Shown: piece by piece, positions 6,498 to 10,053 of the stretch
Layout of the letters: every line of letters begins with the position of its first letter
Numbering within the stretch: position 1 is the first letter of the stretch
Assembly: GCA_904502045.1 (NCBI GenBank)
Contig: CAJGEB010000025.1
Location: 1-10,053, forward strand
DNA length: 10,053 nt
DNA from: an uncultured Oscillospiraceae bacterium
Lineage (GTDB): Bacteria > Bacillota > Clostridia > Oscillospirales > Ruminococcaceae
Direction: 5' to 3'
The notes under the pieces: generated by a model
Seen by the model: only the letters and a program-made list of their open reading frames with translations
Told to the model about the DNA's origin: nothing
The model's database searches: none
Translations under genes and position numbers: made by a program

Positions 6498-6521
6498 ATA
6501 ATGATTCCTAAAAATATACAA
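6493..6521 (-). promoter_or_regulatory. Possible divergent promoter of the phosphodiesterase gene
   Basis: On the minus strand TTGTAT (6521-6516) and TATAAT (6498-6493) are 17 bases apart, directing transcription toward the TTG start at 6426 with a leader of about 60 bases. Its -10 box overlaps the -10 region of the opposite promoter, so the two probably compete for polymerase. Confidence 0.45.
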
Positions 6522-6540
6522 GTGAAAGTAGGCGAAAAGA

Positions 6541-6789
6541 GTGAGTGATGGATTAAATTTGACGCCGGCGCAGAAGCAGATGTTTTTGTTGGCGGCGAGC
6601 AAGAAGTTGGGAATAAGTCCGAATGTTTTGAAGGAAAAATTAGAAAACGGAGAGATAAAGAGTACCCTTGAAAAGAGCGGGCAATTTCAAAGTATAAATA
6701 AGTTAATGAATGATAAAGGAGCGCTGGAAAGGTTATTGGCATCTGAGCAGGTGAAAGAGCTGATAAAGAGAATGAAAGAGGGTAAATAG
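6541..6789 (+). CDS. Conserved-looking small helical protein of unknown function, cassette gene 1
   Basis: The 82-residue soluble protein has no signal peptide, membrane segment or cysteine. It begins MSDGLNLTPAQKQMFLLAAS and looks largely helical: an N-terminal helix (8-22), a KKLGISPNVLKEKLENG segment (21-37) resembling a small helix-turn-helix-like or helical-hairpin fold, then an amphipathic C-terminal region (53-80) rich in Lys and Glu. I do not recognise a family. Translation starts at GTG 6541 with AGTAGG (6527-6532) eight bases before it; the nearest ATG (6548) is out of frame. A good promoter lies upstream. It leads three genes that are packed with 3-base and 1-base junctions, so the products are probably made together. 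Confidence 0.8.
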   Translation: MSDGLNLTPAQKQMFLLAASKKLGISPNVLKEKLENGEIKSTLEKSGQFQSINKLMNDKGALERLLASEQVKELIKRMKEGK

Positions 6790-6792
6790 TAG

Positions 6793-7194
6793 ATGGAAGA
6801 TCTGTCGATGGCGCTGAATGAGCTGCTTACGAGCGAGGAAGGAATGAAAAAGCTGGGGGAAGTAGCAGGACTTTTGGGGCTCGGCGGCGAAGAGGGCAAA
6901 AAGTCCGAGGAATCGTCACGGGATGAAAACGGTAATGCTCTTTTAAGCGGACTTTTAGCGTCATTGGCAGGAGAAAGCGGTGAAGAAAACGGACTTGGCG
7001 GAATAGATATGGGCAAGATAATGATGCTGCTTTCGAAGCTGAAGGAAGAGGATAAAAACATATCGCTGCTGAATGCGCTGAAGCCTCACCTGAAGGACAA
7101 TAAAAAGGTAGACGAGGCGATAAAGATACTTAAGATACTAAGGGTACTTCCGACCATAAAAGAGATGGGGATATTGGACGGTGGTTTATTTTGA
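6793..7194 (+). CDS. Acidic protein of unknown function, cassette gene 2
   Basis: This 133-residue soluble protein starts three bases after the first cassette gene ends, with GAGGG (6778-6782) as ribosome-binding site inside that gene. The N-terminal helix (1-30, ending LGEVAGLLGLGG) is followed by an acidic Gly/Ser/Glu linker (31-47), a small hydrophobic segment (49-60), a second acidic Gly/Glu linker (61-71), and a helical C-terminal half (72-128). The latter carries SLLNALKPHL (91-100) and VDEAIKILKILRVLP (106-120). I recall a similar pattern (a LxALKPxL stretch, basic residues, then a D-AI-ILK helix) in uncharacterised clostridial proteins, but cannot name a family. No catalytic motif, cysteine or transmembrane segment is seen. 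A scaffold or regulatory role is only a guess. Confidence 0.8.
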   Translation: MEDLSMALNELLTSEEGMKKLGEVAGLLGLGGEEGKKSEESSRDENGNALLSGLLASLAGESGEENGLGGIDMGKIMMLLSKLKEEDKNISLLNALKPHLKDNKKVDEAIKILKILRVLPTIKEMGILDGGLF

Positions 7195-7532
7195 TGTGGC
7201 AGAAAAATTTCTATACAGGTGAAGAGCTTGAGAGAATGAAGAGCGATGCGGAGAAAAGAGTACGGGAGATGCGGGAGCGCACACAAAAGATAAGCACAGA
7301 GGGAAGCTCGAAGGGTAATAGTGAGAAAAAGCAAAATGCGGCAGTAAAGGAGGAGAGTAAGAAGCAGGTAGTTATAGGGTCCTCAAGCGGCATTGCGCAA
7401 GGACTTCAAGGGCTGCTTAAAAATCTTGCGATTGACGAAGAGAAGCTTGTTGTGGTACTTCTCATACTGGTTTTGATGCGCGAAAAAGCGGATTCAAAAT
7501 TGATACTTGCATTGGTGTGGATATTAATATAA
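7194..7532 (+). CDS. Charged protein with hydrophobic C-terminal hairpin, cassette gene 3
   Basis: The 112-residue product has two unlike halves. Residues 1-57 are highly charged, with a likely short coiled coil (10-33, dense in Glu, Arg and Met) followed by a Ser/Gly/Lys-rich disordered linker. Residues 58-80 are a Gly/Ser patch, and 84-112 are strongly hydrophobic, LVVVLLILVLM (85-95) and LILALVWILI (103-112), separated by charged REKADSK. Each hydrophobic stretch is too short to cross a membrane alone, so a re-entrant hairpin or an oligomerising core is plausible. I recall similar C-terminal tails in clostridial hypothetical proteins. The start is taken as ATG 7194, which overlaps the previous TGA by one base; TTG 7191 would add one residue. 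No family or catalytic motif is recognised. Confidence 0.78.
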   Translation: MWQKNFYTGEELERMKSDAEKRVREMRERTQKISTEGSSKGNSEKKQNAAVKEESKKQVVIGSSSGIAQGLQGLLKNLAIDEEKLVVVLLILVLMREKADSKLILALVWILI

Positions 7533-7569
7533 AATTTAGGTGTAAGGAAGAATAAACGGAGAGGTAGTA

Positions 7570-8415
7570 ATGTCTAAAACAGAGGATAGGATATTTAAAC
7601 TGGCGAAGGAGTGCGGATTTTCCGATGTGGGAATTTGCCACTACAGCGATGTTTTGCCGCTTTTAAAATGCAGCGGTATGAGAAGAATACCCGAAAACGC
7701 AGAGAGTGTAATAGTCGGAGTTTTTGCATACGGCGGTGAAGAGGGAATAAAGGAGCGCAACGTCGCGGAATACGCCGTGTTTGACGACTACCACATTATC
7801 GTAGGGAATATACTTGAAAAGCTGAAAAATGAGCTTGAAAAGATTTACCCGGAGGAGAGCTTTGAAGCATTTGTGGACAATTCCCCTATTGATGAGCGCA
7901 GAGCAGGGGTACTTGCAGGACTCGGTGACGTGGGCAAAAACGGACTTCTGATACATAAAAAATACGGAATGAGAATTTTTATAGGAGAGATAGTAACGAG
8001 CTTAAAGCTTGAGTGTAACGAGAAGCCAAGTGAGAAGCTTTGTGACGGGTGCGGAGCGTGTATAAGAGGGTGTCCTGCGGGAGTACTCGGAGAAAACGGA
8101 AGGGATATGAGCAGGTGTCTTTCGGGAGTAACTCAGAGAAAAGGGGAGTTAGCTGAAGAAGAAAAGGAGCTGCTCCGAGCATGCGGAAAGGTATGGGGAT
8201 GCGATGAGTGTATAGAAGCGTGTCCGAAGAACAGAGAAAGAGCAGGAGCAAAAGATGCGGGAATGTCTGAAGCTTTGCGCAGAAAGGACCCGAAAGTAAC
8301 CTTTGAAAATTACCGTGAACTGCTTTGCAGGAAAGCGTATGGATACAGAGGAGAGAGGGTAATGCGCAGGAATCTTGAGATAATTTACGGAGAAGAAGAG
8401 AAGTTTGAAAAATAA
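7570..8415 (+). CDS. Short QueG-like double [4Fe-4S] protein (epoxyqueuosine reductase homologue)
   Basis: QueG reduces epoxyqueuosine to queuosine in tRNA, using cobalamin and two [4Fe-4S] clusters. Hallmarks here are DYH (73-75), VDNSPIDERRAG (102-113), GLGDVGKNGLLIH (117-129; compare GLGWIGKNTLLI in QueG), the first cluster CDGCGACIRGCP (158-169; Cys158, 161, 164, 168) and the second GCDECIEACPKN (210-221; Cys211, 214, 218). Cys183 in RCLS is also typical. The protein has 281 residues against about 380 for E. coli QueG: it lacks the C-terminal HEAT-like tRNA-binding extension and has a shortened N-terminal lobe. The same reaction is therefore uncertain, and it may be a paralogous cobalamin or iron-sulfur reductase. 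GGAGAGG lies five bases before the ATG. A possible promoter TTGCAT-N17-TAAAAT (7507-7535) overlaps the end of the preceding gene. No queuosine-pathway gene is adjacent. Confidence 0.8.
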   Translation: MSKTEDRIFKLAKECGFSDVGICHYSDVLPLLKCSGMRRIPENAESVIVGVFAYGGEEGIKERNVAEYAVFDDYHIIVGNILEKLKNELEKIYPEESFEAFVDNSPIDERRAGVLAGLGDVGKNGLLIHKKYGMRIFIGEIVTSLKLECNEKPSEKLCDGCGACIRGCPAGVLGENGRDMSRCLSGVTQRKGELAEEEKELLRACGKVWGCDECIEACPKNRERAGAKDAGMSEALRRKDPKVTFENYRELLCRKAYGYRGERVMRRNLEIIYGEEEKFEK

Positions 8416-8447
8416 GTAAAAAATGTATAGTAATTTGGGAAGAAAAA

Positions 8448-8456
8448 TGTTAAAAT
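8448..8456 (+). promoter_or_regulatory. Possible extended -10 promoter of the pstA-holB-ricT operon
   Basis: TGTTAAAAT fits the TGnTATAAT extended -10 form, about 32 bases before the pstA ATG in a 72-base A-rich gap. No good -35 box is visible 17 bases upstream. Confidence 0.4.
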
Positions 8457-8487
8457 AAAAATAGAGGTCTGTAAGGAGGCGCGAAAA

Positions 8488-8808
8488 ATGAAAATGATAT
8501 TAGCGATAGTATCGAGCGACGACAGCTCGGCTGTAGCTTCCGGACTTATGAATGAGGGATTTTCCGCTACTAAGCTTGCAACGACGGGCGGATTTTTGAT
8601 GTCGGGGAATACAACTTTTTTGGTTGGAATTGATGACGAGCAGGTAGATAAAGCGATAGAGATAATAGGGAAATGCAGTAAAAAGAGAAAACAGATGGTA
8701 TCGAATATGGCGTACGGAGTGGAAAGTCACGCAAATTTTCCGATAGAAGTAACGGTTGGCGGAGCGACGGTATTCGTGCTCAGCGTAGACAGATTTGAGA
8801 AGCTGTAA
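8488..8808 (+). CDS. pstA: Cyclic-di-AMP receptor PstA (DarA), PII-like
   Basis: PstA/DarA is a cytoplasmic PII-like trimer that binds cyclic-di-AMP at subunit interfaces; its downstream partner is still unclear in most species. The 106-residue protein opens MKMILAIVSSDDS and carries the ligand-binding ATKLATTGGFLMSGNTTF (27-44), with Thr28 and Asn41 in positions known to contact the ligand in S. aureus PstA. It ends with GGATVFVLSVDRFEKL, nearly diagnostic of the family. The mobile loop between KRKQMVS and the terminal strand is about three residues shorter than I recall for the S. aureus protein. AAGGAGG (8473-8479) stands eight bases before the ATG, among the strongest ribosome-binding sites here. 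In Bacillus the gene (darA/yaaQ) sits with tmk, yaaR, holB and ricT; here holB follows after 19 bases, while yaaR and tmk are not adjacent. Confidence 0.97.
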   Translation: MKMILAIVSSDDSSAVASGLMNEGFSATKLATTGGFLMSGNTTFLVGIDDEQVDKAIEIIGKCSKKRKQMVSNMAYGVESHANFPIEVTVGGATVFVLSVDRFEKL

Positions 8809-8827
8809 TGAATGTAAGGGAAGAGAA

Positions 8828-9736
8828 ATGATGTCGGGAGAATATCTTGATACAAGTCGCAAGAGGGTAATAGAAGCCGGAAGGGCGGGGAGCGGTCATC
8901 ACGCTTTGTTAATAGAAGGAAACAGAGGGAGCGGAAGGTACACGACCGCGAAGCTGACGGCGTGTGCTATGCTTAATTGCGGAAAAGATGAACTGATAGT
9001 AAAGGGAATACACCCCGATGTTATAACGATAAAAGCGGGGAAAATAGATAAGATAAGGGAAATGAAGAGCGATGCAGCGGTACTACCGAATGAAGCGGAG
9101 CGAAAGGTGTATATTATAAGGGACGCTCAGAATATGACGGTAGAAGCACAGAATGCGTTTTTGAAGTTGCTTGAGGAACCGCCTAAGCACGTTGCATTTA
9201 TATTAACGGCAGACAACCGAGCGAAGCTGTTGGAAACGATTCTTTCGAGAGTAGCGGTGTTCGGAATAGATAATTTTTCGGTAAGAGAGTGTGCGGACAT
9301 ACTGAGGAAAAAGCTTGGGAAATCGGAAGGAATAGAAGAGGCGTCGGAGCTTTTTGAGGGTAATATCGGACTTGCCGAGGAAGCGCTTAAGGACGGAAAA
9401 CTTATCGAAGACGCAAAGCACGGACTTGAGCTTATAGACAGTGTGTATGCACCGTACGGTTGGGACACATTGCGGATAGTATCAATGTACGAAAAGGACA
9501 AGGAGCGGTTCAAAGCATTTTTGGATATGCTGAGGATGCAGTGTGTAAAGATAGCGGCGGATAAAGCGCTGGGAAGGGAAAATGAAGCGAGAAGGGTACG
9601 CAAAGAGATAAAAGCGGAGGACTTGCTTAAGATAGCAGAGATAGCGGAGAGTACCAAAAAGGATATAGAAATGAATGGTAATTTTCCGCTTGTGATAACG
9701 ATGTTTTGTGCAAAGATAAGGAAAGTGAAAGGATAG
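8828..9736 (+). CDS. holB: DNA polymerase III delta-prime subunit, clamp-loader, with altered P-loop
   Basis: HolB is the delta-prime subunit of the clamp loader that opens and places the beta sliding clamp at primed DNA. The 302-residue product has the AAA+ layout: a P-loop GNRGSGRYT (31-39), HPDV (62-65), a Walker-B-like VYIIRDAQNM (94-103), FLKLLEEPP (111-119), LETILSRV (135-142, sensor-1/SRC), then the helical lid and collar. The catalytic P-loop lysine is replaced by arginine (Arg37), and the acidic Walker-B residues are absent (RDAQ), so this subunit is probably not an ATPase, as known for delta-prime in E. coli. The zinc module normally lying between the P-loop helix and HPDV is shortened to a few residues with only Cys46 and Cys51. 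AAGGG (8816-8820) is seven bases before ATG 8828; the next ATG, 8831, is possible too. A nearer-upstream frame start at 8795 would overlap pstA and lacks homology. Confidence 0.92.
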   Translation: MMSGEYLDTSRKRVIEAGRAGSGHHALLIEGNRGSGRYTTAKLTACAMLNCGKDELIVKGIHPDVITIKAGKIDKIREMKSDAAVLPNEAERKVYIIRDAQNMTVEAQNAFLKLLEEPPKHVAFILTADNRAKLLETILSRVAVFGIDNFSVRECADILRKKLGKSEGIEEASELFEGNIGLAEEALKDGKLIEDAKHGLELIDSVYAPYGWDTLRIVSMYEKDKERFKAFLDMLRMQCVKIAADKALGRENEARRVRKEIKAEDLLKIAEIAESTKKDIEMNGNFPLVITMFCAKIRKVKG

Positions 9737-9742
9737 CAGGAT

Positions 9743-10053
9743 ATGGCAGAGGTAATAGGAGTAAAATTCAAGGAAGTCGGAAAGATGTACTATTTTGATC
9801 CTGAGGGAGTAAAAGTACCTGAGGGAGCATGGGTAGTAGTAAAGACCGCGCGAGGAGTAGAGTGCGGAATAGTGGCGATGTCGAATAAGGATGTAAATGA
9901 AAACGAGATAGTTAAGCCGCTGAAGAATATTGTAAGGATAGCGACTAAAGAGGACGTAGAGAAGGTAAAGGAAAATCGCATAAAAGAGCAGAAGGCGTTT
10001 GAGATATGCGAGAAGAAAATACAGGAGCACAAGCTGGAGATGAAGCTTGTTGA
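9743..10053 (+). CDS. ricT: RicT (YaaT), PSP1-domain protein, N-terminal 103 codons
   Basis: RicT, with RicA and RicF, forms the Y-complex that assists RNase Y in mRNA maturation and affects sporulation and competence in B. subtilis. The visible part, MAEVIGVKFKEVGKMYYFDP at its start, then VVVKTARGVECG (31-42), FEICEKKI (86-93) and EHKLEMKLV (95-103), matches the opening of Bacillus YaaT closely. The conserved cysteines of the PSP1 region, linked to iron-sulfur binding in RicT, would lie beyond the right edge. The start is ATG 9743: AAAGGA (9728-9733) inside the end of holB lies nine bases upstream, and only six bases separate the genes, so translation is probably coupled. No stop is seen, since the window ends inside the gene. 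Confidence 0.95.
   Translation, partial: MAEVIGVKFKEVGKMYYFDPEGVKVPEGAWVVVKTARGVECGIVAMSNKDVNENEIVKPLKNIVRIATKEDVEKVKENRIKEQKAFEICEKKIQEHKLEMKLV

Noticed and set aside
9127..9771. Minus-strand frame of 214 codons opposite holB
   Set aside because: Ser- and Ile-rich shadow of holB codons without a recognisable start signal or motif.

Overview
The window looks like chromosome from a low- to mid-GC Firmicute of the class Clostridia. Oscillospiraceae/Ruminococcaceae is my best guess, from the gene families and the AUA/GGA/GUA-rich codon use, but I cannot prove the genus from sequence alone. The pstA(darA)–holB–ricT(yaaT) run is a Firmicutes hallmark: Bacillus has tmk–darA–yaaR–holB–ricT. Shine-Dalgarno sequences of the AGGAGG type precede most genes. 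The plus strand is purine-rich throughout, including the wobble positions of genes on both strands, so it is probably the leading strand.

Layout. Positions 1-1295 (minus) hold the start of tpiA and a complete pgk, two lower-glycolysis genes separated by an intrinsic terminator, with a pgk promoter near 1342-1370. Positions 1302-1720 are a 420-base A-rich spacer with no confident gene. It contains two overlapping very short reading frames and a stretch with patchy resemblance to a cobalamin riboswitch. Positions 1721-2302 encode the membrane substrate-binding (S) component of an ECF vitamin transporter, followed by a terminator. Positions 2521-2976 encode TadA, the tRNA wobble adenosine deaminase. 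Positions 3056-5899 are a trkA–trkH pair, a complete potassium uptake system, which ends at a bidirectional terminator shared with the converging minus-strand phosphodiesterase gene (5950-6426). Divergent promoters lie at about 6468-6521.

Positions 6541-7532 carry a tight cassette of three small genes of unknown function: a helical 82-residue protein, a 133-residue acidic protein, and a 112-residue protein with a charged head and hydrophobic tail. This is the least explained part of the window. A short QueG-like double [4Fe-4S] protein (7570-8415) follows. Then come the cyclic-di-AMP receptor PstA, the DNA polymerase III delta-prime subunit HolB, and the first 103 codons of RicT, which runs off the right edge.

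Themes. Most of the window is housekeeping: glycolysis, tRNA wobble modification (TadA and possibly the QueG-like protein), potassium homeostasis (TrkAH), cyclic-di-AMP sensing (PstA), DNA replication (HolB) and RNA-processing control (RicT). I see no mobile element, CRISPR array, phage gene, rRNA or tRNA. No clearly new system can be demonstrated here. The three-gene cassette, the ECF leader region and the altered HolB nucleotide site are the best candidates for follow-up.
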